A DNA stretch of 5,071 bases from an uncultured Alphaproteobacteria bacterium (lineage in GTDB: Bacteria > Pseudomonadota > Alphaproteobacteria > Caulobacterales > Caulobacteraceae): the NCBI GenBank assembly GCA_903928755.1, contig CAIYSH010000099.1, positions 1-5,071 of the forward strand, read 5' to 3'. The position numbers and the translations under genes were made by a program. Positions 1 to 5,071 of this stretch are shown one piece after another. Under the pieces are notes generated by a model that saw only the letters and a list, made by a program, of their open reading frames with translations, was not told the DNA's origin and did not search any database. How positions within the stretch are numbered: the first letter of the stretch is position 1; the number at the start of each line of letters is the position of its first letter.

Positions 1-2
1 AG

Positions 3-125
3 ACGCAGCGCACGCCGGGGCGCAATCATCAGGCTTACTTCTTGCAATACAGCCACCCCAAGGGGCCGGTAGTTTTCGAGTTTAGGATGGGCCGGAGAGA
101 CGTCTGCCAGCATGAACGCCTATGA
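3..125 (+). pseudogene. Possible remnant of an IS66-type transposase (internal fragment, 5' end outside window)
   Basis: The third forward frame is open from the window edge to a TGA at 123-125 and has the G/C-rich third codon positions of real coding DNA. Its translation contains QAYFLQYSHPKGPVVFEF followed by RMGRRD. From memory this resembles the central part of IS66-family transposases, where a Q/G-A/Y-Y-L-W-x-Y stretch leads to a V-V-F-D/E-F-x-x-x-R motif just before the conserved LQTDGY region. The resemblance stops near position 100: the LQTDGY block is absent and the frame ends after CQHERL. That suggests a truncated, dead copy whose breakpoint lies close to 100-111. It overlaps the first 14 bases of the downstream EF-hand frame. 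The family call rests on motif memory only; it could instead be the C-terminus of an unrelated gene. Confidence 0.38.
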
Positions 126-408
126 CGAACTCCTCAATGAGGGTCGGTTCATGGGAATTCTGGACTCCAGCATGGATGACAAGCTTCAGAAGGAAGAACT
201 TGTCGGGCGTATGGGCGAGCGGATGAAGTCCAACTTCTTCCTCATCGACAGCAACCATGACGGGGCTATCAGCCAGGTTGAGCTGGACAAGGTCATGGCG
301 ATGATGCGCGGTCGCGGTCGCGGCGGCCCTGCAGGCGGTGGACCGCCCGCTCCGCCTCCGCCACCTCCGGCAACCCCATCGGCAGCTTCCCCTGCCGCGA
401 CCCACTAG
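112..408 (+). CDS. Small EF-hand domain protein, possibly N-terminally truncated
   Basis: This encodes a 98-residue protein with two EF-hand-type calcium loops. The second, residues 46-57 (DSNHDGAISQVE), is canonical: acidic or polar ligands at loop positions 1, 3, 5 and 9, Gly at 6, Ile at 8 and Glu at 12. The first, residues 18-29 (DSSMDDKLQKEE), is degenerate, with Asp in place of Gly at position 6, but keeps the end points. Residues 66-98 form a low-complexity tail with an RG run, then six prolines in a row and an Ala/Pro end. Bacterial EF-hand proteins of this kind usually carry a signal peptide and are longer. No signal peptide is present here, an in-frame TAG lies at 70-72, and a transposase-like frame ends over the start, so the gene may be a 3' remnant. 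A GGAGA at 94-98 is rather far (13 nt) from the ATG. It probably binds calcium; no partner is evident. The redoxin gene follows after 22 bp and may be cotranscribed. Confidence 0.65.
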   Translation: MNAYDELLNEGRFMGILDSSMDDKLQKEELVGRMGERMKSNFFLIDSNHDGAISQVELDKVMAMMRGRGRGGPAGGGPPAPPPPPPATPSAASPAATH

Positions 409-430
409 CAGGAGCGGGGCGCGGTCCATC

Positions 431-1042
431 ATGGCGCGCGCCCTGACCCTGCTGCCGGCATTGCTGCTCGGCTTTTTCCTGACGGCTGGTGACGCCCGGG
501 CCGATCTGGGTCGACTGGAGACGGGAAACACCGCGCCCGATTTCTCGGCCATGGGCTCAGATGGACGCGTCCACGCCCTGTCGGATTTTATTGGCAGGAC
601 TGTGGTCCTTGAGTGGACCAGTCCGGTCTGTCCCTATACCGAACTTAAATATCGGCGGGGCCTTATGCCGGCGATACAGAAACGCGCCCTTGCCGCGGGC
701 GCTGTCTGGCTGGCCATCAACACATCTCCGCCCGGGCGGGCAGGCCATCTGAGCCCTGACGCGGCACGGGCCCGACTGCTCGCAACTGGCTCCCGGGTCA
801 CAGGCCTGCTGATGGACGAGACCACTGCCATTGCCAGGGCCTATGGTGTCCGAACCACGCCGACCCTCTTCGTAATCGGCAAGGACGGGCGGCTGGCCTA
901 TCAGGGGGCCGTGGATGCCGATCCACAGAAGACCCTTGATGACGGCCGTGACCATGTGACAGCAGCCCTTCGCGATCTTGCCAGGGGCCAGAGGGTGAAA
1001 CTGTCGCAGACACGCGCCTACGGCTGTGCGGTGGAATACTGA
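431..1042 (+). CDS. Exported peroxiredoxin-like (AhpC/TSA, thioredoxin-fold) protein
   Basis: This encodes a 203-residue protein. The first 24 residues form a signal peptide: Arg3, a Leu-rich core, and an A-R-A cleavage motif before Asp25, which points to the periplasm. The thioredoxin-fold core starts with TAPDF (34-38). The active region reads EWTSPVCPY (61-69), with the single Cys67 where the peroxidatic or nucleophilic Cys is expected. VWLAINTSPPGRAGHLS (92-108) and the cis-proline loop RTTP (141-144) follow, and the protein ends in YGCAVEY with Cys199. This pattern (CP[FY] near the N-terminal side and a terminal YGC-x-V-x-Y) matches the uncharacterised PRX-like/redoxin family, in which the C-terminal Cys may act as the resolving residue. 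ATG 431 is chosen because it places the signal peptide at the N-terminus; the in-frame ATG at 338 would extend into the EF-hand gene. An AGGAG at 410-414 is 16 nt upstream, longer than ideal. Substrate and partner reductase are unknown. Confidence 0.9.
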   Translation: MARALTLLPALLLGFFLTAGDARADLGRLETGNTAPDFSAMGSDGRVHALSDFIGRTVVLEWTSPVCPYTELKYRRGLMPAIQKRALAAGAVWLAINTSPPGRAGHLSPDAARARLLATGSRVTGLLMDETTAIARAYGVRTTPTLFVIGKDGRLAYQGAVDADPQKTLDDGRDHVTAALRDLARGQRVKLSQTRAYGCAVEY

Positions 1043-1054
1043 GGTCCTTACATG

Positions 1055-1084
1055 AAAACGGCCCGAGGCGTGTGCCACGGGCCG
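1055..1084 (-). terminator. Rho-independent terminator of aceA
   Basis: The inverted repeat CGGCCCG (1059-1065) / CGGGCCG (1078-1084) is perfect. It continues inward, past one A-A mismatch, with GGC/GCC around a GTGT tetraloop (1070-1073). Read on the minus strand, the hairpin is followed directly by TTTT (complement of AAAA at 1055-1058), as expected for an intrinsic terminator 24 bp beyond the aceA stop. On the plus strand the hairpin is followed by CTCTCC, so termination of the redoxin transcript here would be weaker. Confidence 0.75.
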
Positions 1085-1108
1085 CTCTCCTGAATCCCGG
1101 ATCGGATC

Positions 1109-2701
1109 TTAGCCGAACTGGTTCATCGTATTGTGTGCGCCGCCAGCCTTCAGGGCCGCTTCGCCAGCGAAGTATTCCTTGTGGTCGTCGCCGATGTCCG
1201 AGCCGGACATGTTCTGGTGCTTCACGCAGGCGATGCCCTGCCGGATTTCCTGACGCTGGACGCCCAGCACGTAGCCGAGCATGCCCTGGGTTCCAAAATA
1301 TTCCTTGGCCAGGTTGTCCGTGGACAGGGCCGCCGTGTGATAGGTCGGCAGGGTGATCAGGTGGTGGAAGATGCCGGCTCGCTTGGCACCGTCGGCCTGG
1401 AAGGTGCGGATGCGCTCGTCGGCCTCATCGCCCAGTTCGGTGCCGTCATAGTCGACACTCATCAGCTTGTCGCGGTCATAGGCCGAGACATCCTTGCCAG
1501 CGGCCTTGTAGGCGTCGAACACCTGCTGGCGGAAGTTCAGGGTCCAGTTGAAGGACGGCGAGTTGTTGTAGACCAGCTTGGCATTGGGGATCACTTCGCG
1601 GACCTTGTCCATCATGCTGGCGATCTGCTCGACATGGGGCTTTTCGGTTTCGATCCACAGCAGGTCAGCGCCGTTCTGCAACGACGTGATGGAGTCCAGG
1701 ACGCAGCGGTCAGCGCCCGTGCCTTCACGGAACTGGAAGAGATTGGACGGCAGGCGCTTCGGACGCAGCATCTTGCCGCCACGGTTGATGATCACGTCGC
1801 CATTGCGGGCGTTTTCCGGGGTGATCTCTTCACAGTCCAGGAAGCTGTTGTACTGGTCGCCCAGGTCGCCCGGCTCATGGCTGACGGCAATCTGCTTGGT
1901 CAGGCCGGCACCCAGGGAGTCGGTGCGGGTGACGATGATGCCGTCTTCTACGCCCAGTTCGAGGAAGGCATAGCGGCAAGCCCGGACCTTCTGCAGGAAG
2001 TCCTCGTGCGGAACCGTGACCTTGCCATCCTGGTGGCCACACTGCTTTTCGTCAGACACCTGGTTTTCGATCTGCAGGGCGCAGGCCCCGGCTTCGATCA
2101 TCTTCTTGGCCAGCAGATAGGTCGCCTCGGCATTGCCGAAGCCGGCGTCGATATCGGCGATGATCGGAACCACGTGGGTCTGATAGTTGTCAACGGCCGC
2201 CAGCAGGGCCTTTTCCTTGGCCGTGTCGCCAGCAGTGCGGGCGGCGTCGATCTCGCGGAACATGCCGCCCAGTTCGCGGGCGTCAGCCTGGCGCAGGAAG
2301 GTATAGAGTTCTTCGATCAGGGCCGGGACCGAGGTCTTTTCGTGCATGGACTGGTCGGGCAGGGGGCCGAAGTCTGAACGCAGGGCGGCGACCATCCAGC
2401 CGGACAGGTAAAGGTAGCGGCGGTCGGTATTGCCGAAGTGCTTCTTGATGGAGATCATCTTCTGCTGGCCGATGAAGCCGTGCCAGCAGCCCAGGGACTG
2501 GGAGTACTGTGAGGAGTCGGCGTCATAGGCCGCCATGTCCTTGCGCATGATCGCTGCCGTGTAACGGGCAATGTCGAGGCCGCTTGTGAAGCGGTTCTGC
2601 AGACGCATGCGCGCCACGGACTCGGCATTGATGCCGTCCCAGGTTCCGCCCTTGGTGCTGATCAGCTGGCCGACCTGGGTGATGTGGTCTTGGTAAGACA
2701 T
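1109..2701 (-). CDS. aceA: Isocitrate lyase (glyoxylate bypass)
   Basis: This is a cytosolic, Mg2+-dependent lyase of 530 residues that cleaves isocitrate to succinate and glyoxylate, the first step of the glyoxylate bypass. Family landmarks in order: SLGCWHGFIGQQK (69-81), YLSGWMVAALRSDFGPLPDQS (98-118, substrate loop), ADIDAGFGN (182-190, metal-binding acid), DEKQCGHQDGK (217-227) with catalytic Cys221, TRTDSLGAGL (258-267), NNSPSFNW (379-386), and the C-terminal DDHKEYFAGEAALKAGG. The classic signature is K-[KR]-C-G-H; here it is KQCGH, as I recall for the Pseudomonas-type enzymes of about 530 residues, to which this protein is very similar throughout. It is therefore a complete enzyme of the longer subfamily, distinct from the roughly 430-residue E. 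coli type. The frame is open further upstream, but ATG 2701 is chosen because GAGGA sits 8 nt before it and family homology begins there. It is transcribed divergently from the regulator, with a terminator just beyond its TAA. Confidence 0.98.
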   Translation of the reverse strand: MSYQDHITQVGQLISTKGGTWDGINAESVARMRLQNRFTSGLDIARYTAAIMRKDMAAYDADSSQYSQSLGCWHGFIGQQKMISIKKHFGNTDRRYLYLSGWMVAALRSDFGPLPDQSMHEKTSVPALIEELYTFLRQADARELGGMFREIDAARTAGDTAKEKALLAAVDNYQTHVVPIIADIDAGFGNAEATYLLAKKMIEAGACALQIENQVSDEKQCGHQDGKVTVPHEDFLQKVRACRYAFLELGVEDGIIVTRTDSLGAGLTKQIAVSHEPGDLGDQYNSFLDCEEITPENARNGDVIINRGGKMLRPKRLPSNLFQFREGTGADRCVLDSITSLQNGADLLWIETEKPHVEQIASMMDKVREVIPNAKLVYNNSPSFNWTLNFRQQVFDAYKAAGKDVSAYDRDKLMSVDYDGTELGDEADERIRTFQADGAKRAGIFHHLITLPTYHTAALSTDNLAKEYFGTQGMLGYVLGVQRQEIRQGIACVKHQNMSGSDIGDDHKEYFAGEAALKAGGAHNTMNQFG

Positions 2702-2709
2702 GGAGCGCG

Positions 2710-2714
2710 TCCTC
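2710..2714 (-). promoter_or_regulatory. Ribosome binding site of aceA
   Basis: GAGGA on the minus strand lies 8 nt before ATG 2701. This strong Shine-Dalgarno fixes the start, even though the reading frame stays open for another 132 bases across the promoter region. Confidence 0.8.
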
Positions 2715-2780
2715 GAAACGACGATGAAATCTGGACGCCGCCCTACAGGCCGGCACGCTGTGTGTGGAGTCGGCGCGAGG

Positions 2781-2809
2781 TTTATATGTAACACTTTACA
2801 GAAATTTGG
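2781..2809 (-). promoter_or_regulatory. Candidate aceA promoter
   Basis: On the minus strand a TATAAA (complement of 2781-2786) makes a good -10 element. Seventeen bases upstream the -35 position holds CCAAAT (complement of 2804-2809), a poor match to TTGACA. A weak -35 would fit a promoter that needs an activator. Transcription would then start near 2773-2775, giving a leader of about 70-75 nt. This is inferred from motifs only. Confidence 0.35.
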
Positions 2810-2822
2810 TGTAATCATGTAA
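2787..2822. promoter_or_regulatory. Cluster of four TGTAA half-sites, putative operator of the aceA/regulator divergent promoters
   Basis: The AT-rich core of the intergenic region contains TGTAA at 2787-2791, its inverse TTACA at 2796-2800 (a perfect 5-4-5 inverted repeat, TGTAACACTTTACA), and two more direct copies at 2810-2814 and 2818-2822, 8 bp apart. The first pair overlaps the spacer of the candidate aceA promoter. The second pair is centred about 42 bp upstream of the inferred aceA start, a typical activator position. The adjacent ScfR/RamB-type regulator is the obvious candidate to bind here. The motif differs from the TTTGCAAA-like site I recall for the actinobacterial relatives RamB and PrpR, so the assignment is inference. 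Confidence 0.45.
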
Positions 2823-2834
2823 GGATTAGACAAA

Positions 2835-2843
2835 AGGGTGATC
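2835..2843 (+). promoter_or_regulatory. Ribosome binding site favouring GTG 2850 for the regulator gene
   Basis: AGGGTGATC extends the usual complementarity to the 3' end of 16S rRNA (AGGAGGTGATC) over its GGTGATC part and ends 6 nt before GTG 2850. An alternative start, GTG 2838, lies inside this site and would rely on TAAGGA at 2820-2825, 12 nt upstream. Confidence 0.45.
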
Positions 2844-2849
2844 GCTATC

Positions 2850-4268
2850 GTGTCCGCTGATCGTCGTCTCTATGTGGGGCCCAGTCTGCGTCGTTTGCGC
2901 CGGGATCATGGCCTGACCCAGGCGGACATGGCTGCAGACCTTGAGGTGTCAGCCTCATATATTGCCCTGCTCGAGCGCAATCATAGGCCATTGAGCGCCG
3001 AAATGCTGCTGAGGCTGGCCCAGACCTACAAGCTCGACATGTCGGCCCTGGCGGGACGGGATGGCTCGGATCATACGGCGCGTCTGCAGGGGGTGCTGAA
3101 GGATCCGATGTTTGCAGACATCGACCTGCAGCCCCTGGAAACCGCAGATGCCGCTACCAATTTCCCCGGGATCACCGATGCCTTCCTGCGGCTCTATACG
3201 GCCTACAGGGAAGAACAGCTGGCGCTCGCAGATCGGGGCGCGGAGGTATCGGCCTCCGGTGACGGCATGGAGGATCCCTCAGATCCGGTCGCCGAGGCCC
3301 GTCGTTTCCTGGCCGCAAGGCGCAACAGCTTTCCAACCCTCGATGAAGCGGCCGAGCGCCTGGCCGACTCGGTCAGTCGCCACGACAGCCTGTCGGGCTA
3401 CCTCCAGGCCCGGCATAGTCTGAAGGTTCGCCGTCTGCCGTCCAGCGTCATGGTGGGATCGGTCCGGAGGCTGGATCGTCATCGCCGGGAAATCCTGTTG
3501 GCAGACTCCCTTGATACGGCCAGTCAGACGTTTCAGCTTGCCCTGCAGCTGGCCTATCTCGAGCTCAGGCCGGAGATCGACCTGGCGCTTGGAAAAACCC
3601 GCTTTGACACCGAGGGCGGGGAGCGGCTGACCCGTCGTGCCCTGGCCAGTTATGCCGCCGCAGCCATTCTGATGCCCTATTCCGCCTTTGCGCGGGCGGT
3701 GGAGGCCAGGCGCTATGATGTTGAGGCCCTGGGTCGCCAGTTCGGTGCCAGCTTCGAGCAGACGGCGCACCGCATGACGACCCTGCAGAAGCCCGGTCAG
3801 GAACGCGTGCCTTTCTTCTTCATCCGGGTCGACCCGGCGGGCAATGTCTCCAAACGACTGGACGGTGCCGGGTTTCCCTTTGCCCGTCATGGCGGCGGCT
3901 GTCCCCTCTGGACAGTGCATCAGGCCTTCCGGACGCCGCGCCAGATCGTGACCCAGTGGCTGGAGCTTCCCGACGGCCAGAAGTTCTTTTCCATTGCCCG
4001 GACCGTGACGGCCGGTGGTGGCGGCTTTGACACCCAGAGTGTCGAGCGCGCCATTGCCCTGGGATGCGCGGCAGAGCACGCTGGAAAATTGATCTACACC
4101 CAGGATCGCGCGGGTTTCGGCCCGGAAGCTGCGACGCCGATCGGGGTGACCTGTCGACTTTGTCACCGTACGGAATGCACGGCCCGCTCAGCGCCCCCCA
4201 TTGGTCGACAGATCCTGCCAGATGACATCCGGCGCACGTCAGAACCCTTTGGTTTCTCGGATGCCTGA
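2850..4268 (+). CDS. ScfR/RamB-type short-chain fatty acyl transcriptional regulator (XRE family)
   Basis: This encodes a 472-residue one-component regulator. Residues 10-65 form an XRE helix-turn-helix (LRRLRRDHGLTQADMA, then SASYIALLERNHRPLS). The middle part resembles the ImmA/IrrE domain (FQLALQLAYLELRPEI, then SYAAAAILMPYSAFARAVEARRYDVEALGRQF) but lacks the HExxH zinc motif, so it is probably not a protease. The C-terminal ScfR domain shows PFFFIRVDPAGNVSKR, GGGCPLW (Cys351) and GVTCRLCHRTEC (Cys435, Cys438, Cys443). In this family such domains sense acyl-CoA-type signals of acetate or propionate metabolism, and an iron-sulfur cluster has, as I recall, been reported for mycobacterial PrpR. 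Its position between aceA and glcB supports control of the glyoxylate shunt. GTG 2850 is preferred because MSADRRLYVG resembles family N-termini; GTG 2838 would add four residues. Whether it activates or represses cannot be read from the sequence. Confidence 0.92.
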   Translation: MSADRRLYVGPSLRRLRRDHGLTQADMAADLEVSASYIALLERNHRPLSAEMLLRLAQTYKLDMSALAGRDGSDHTARLQGVLKDPMFADIDLQPLETADAATNFPGITDAFLRLYTAYREEQLALADRGAEVSASGDGMEDPSDPVAEARRFLAARRNSFPTLDEAAERLADSVSRHDSLSGYLQARHSLKVRRLPSSVMVGSVRRLDRHRREILLADSLDTASQTFQLALQLAYLELRPEIDLALGKTRFDTEGGERLTRRALASYAAAAILMPYSAFARAVEARRYDVEALGRQFGASFEQTAHRMTTLQKPGQERVPFFFIRVDPAGNVSKRLDGAGFPFARHGGGCPLWTVHQAFRTPRQIVTQWLELPDGQKFFSIARTVTAGGGGFDTQSVERAIALGCAAEHAGKLIYTQDRAGFGPEAATPIGVTCRLCHRTECTARSAPPIGRQILPDDIRRTSEPFGFSDA

Positions 4269-4394
4269 TTGACAGGCGGATTCGGACGCCATGAGAAAAG
4301 GCTTCAAATTCTCTCGCTTCCATGTCTAAAGCGCCGCCTATTGCGACCCGGCACCGGGGCGCGGGACCGTTTCAGGAACAAGCAGAGACGTCAC
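4269..4394 (+). other. Intergenic region before glcB with weak promoter and hairpin candidates
   Basis: A perfect TTGACA lies at 4269-4274, directly after the regulator stop codon, but the hexamer 17 bases on (TGAGAA, 4292-4297) is a poor -10, so a promoter here is uncertain. A small hairpin can form at 4343-4362 (GCG and CCCG pairing with CGGG and CGC around GCAC, with one mismatch). It lacks a T-tract, so it is not a convincing terminator. No TGTAA/TTACA half-site like those before aceA is present. glcB may be read from its own promoter or as read-through from the regulator gene. Confidence 0.3.
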
Positions 4395-5071
4395 ATGGAC
4401 ATCAGCAATTCGCTTTCGGTTGACGACACCCTGCACTCCTTCGTCGAGGAGGAATTGCTGAGGGACAGCGGTATTTCAGCTGACAGTTTCTGGGCGGCGC
4501 TCGAGGCCCTCCTTGGTGATTTCACGCCCCGCAATGTGCAGATGCTGGCGCGTCGTGATGACCTTCAGGTCCAGATCGATGCCTGGTGGAAGGCCCGCAG
4601 GGGCAAACCGCTCGATATTGCCGAGGAAACAGACTTCCTGAAGGAAATCGGCTATTTGCTACCCGAGCCCGAGGCCTTCGAAATAGGTGTTCAGAATGTC
4701 GATCCCGAGATTGCCAGACTGGCAGGACCCCAGCTGGTCGTGCCGGTCTCCAATGGCCGCTATGCCCTGAACGCTGCCAATGCCAGATGGGGCAGCCTCT
4801 ACGACGCCCTCTATGGTACGGATGCCCTGGAGCCCCCAACCGGCGGCAAGGGTTACGACCCCGCACGTGGCGCAAAGGTCATTGCCTATGCCAGGGCTCT
4901 GCTGGACCGGGTCGCGCCCCTGTCCGAAGGAACGCACGCGGACGCGGCAGGCTATCGGCTGGAGAATGGTGTCCTTTCCGTATCGCTGGTGACCGGCGGC
5001 ACAACGGGCCTTGATGACCCGGCCCAGTGCATCGGTTGGCGCGGCCCTGCAGAGGCACCTCAGGGCGTGCT
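4395..5071 (+). CDS. glcB: Malate synthase G, N-terminal part (runs off the window)
   Basis: The first 225 residues of malate synthase G are present, the enzyme that condenses glyoxylate with acetyl-CoA to give malate and CoA; the family is usually about 720-730 residues. Recognisable blocks are FVEEELLRDSGISADSFW (16-33), LKEIGYLLPEP (82-92), AGPQLVVPVSNGRYALNAAN (110-129), ARWGSLYDALYGTDAL (130-145) and GYDPARGAKVIAYARALLD (153-171), followed by CIGWRGPAEAP; all align by eye with E. coli GlcB. The catalytic Arg, Asp and Glu and the Mg site lie downstream, outside the window, so integrity cannot be judged. ATG 4395 matches the family N-terminus. The only ribosome-binding candidate is a weak GCAGAGA at 4382-4388, 6 nt upstream. 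The gene is co-oriented with the regulator, 126 bp after it, and uses the glyoxylate made by AceA. Confidence 0.97.
   Translation, partial: MDISNSLSVDDTLHSFVEEELLRDSGISADSFWAALEALLGDFTPRNVQMLARRDDLQVQIDAWWKARRGKPLDIAEETDFLKEIGYLLPEPEAFEIGVQNVDPEIARLAGPQLVVPVSNGRYALNAANARWGSLYDALYGTDALEPPTGGKGYDPARGAKVIAYARALLDRVAPLSEGTHADAAGYRLENGVLSVSLVTGGTTGLDDPAQCIGWRGPAEAPQGV

Noticed and set aside
219..300. Search for CRISPR repeats, tRNA, rRNA or toxin-antitoxin pairs across the window
   Set aside because: No spaced direct repeats, cloverleaf sequence, rRNA-like sequence or paired small genes were seen by eye anywhere in the 5 kb; the coordinates given are only nominal.
1133..2377. Long open frame of 414 codons on the plus strand, opposite aceA
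   Set aside because: It is a shadow of the highly biased aceA codons. The Val/Asp/Gly/Leu-rich product has no recognisable motif, and aceA on the other strand is unmistakable.
2702..2833. In-frame 44-codon extension upstream of aceA
   Set aside because: It would cross the candidate promoter and TGTAA sites, matches no family sequence, and a strong GAGGA site marks ATG 2701.
3107..3122. Near-palindrome GATGTTTGCAGACATC resembling a TTTGCAAA-type RamB site
   Set aside because: It lies deep inside the regulator coding region, has one mismatched pair and no promoter nearby; likely chance.
3279..4166. Minus-strand open frame of 295 codons opposite the regulator gene
   Set aside because: It lies wholly inside a well-supported regulator gene, shows no motif, and fits GC-rich antisense openness.
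4343..4362. Hairpin before glcB considered as a terminator or attenuator
   Set aside because: The stem is short and broken by a mismatch, and no T-tract follows.
4586..5014. Overlapping open frames on both strands within glcB
   Set aside because: The malate synthase frame matches the family along its whole length; the others have Arg/Gly/Pro-rich products without motifs.

Overview
The window looks like chromosomal DNA from a GC-rich alphaproteobacterium, most likely Caulobacterales (Caulobacter, Phenylobacterium or Brevundimonas type). This is inferred from strong G/C third-position bias, the ICL subfamily, the neighbourhood aceA / ScfR-type regulator / glcB, and the EF-hand plus redoxin gene pair. 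No sequence search was possible, so the genus is a guess.

Layout. Positions 1-125 hold the end of an open frame that resembles an internal piece of an IS66-type transposase. It runs into a short EF-hand gene (112-408, +), which may have lost its N-terminus at that junction. A secreted peroxiredoxin-like thioredoxin-fold protein follows (431-1042, +). A minus-strand hairpin with a T-tract (1055-1084) lies in the gap between this gene and the converging isocitrate lyase gene aceA (1109-2701, -). A 148-bp divergent intergenic region (2702-2849) carries four TGTAA/TTACA half-sites and a probable aceA promoter. It separates aceA from a ScfR/RamB-type regulator (2850-4268, +) with an XRE helix-turn-helix, a degenerate ImmA/IrrE-like middle and a Cys-rich C-terminal domain. 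After a 126-bp gap the malate synthase G gene glcB starts (4395) and runs off the window.

How it works together. AceA splits isocitrate into succinate and glyoxylate, and GlcB condenses glyoxylate with acetyl-CoA to give malate. Together they form the glyoxylate bypass needed for growth on acetate, fatty acids and other C2 sources. The regulator between them belongs to the short-chain fatty acyl responsive family, so the simplest reading is a self-contained glyoxylate-shunt locus with local control of aceA and perhaps glcB. The left-hand genes (EF-hand, redoxin) appear functionally unrelated.

No strong sign of an undescribed system was found. The most worthwhile leads are the TGTAA operator cluster, the Cys motif of the regulator, and the transposase remnant abutting the EF-hand gene.
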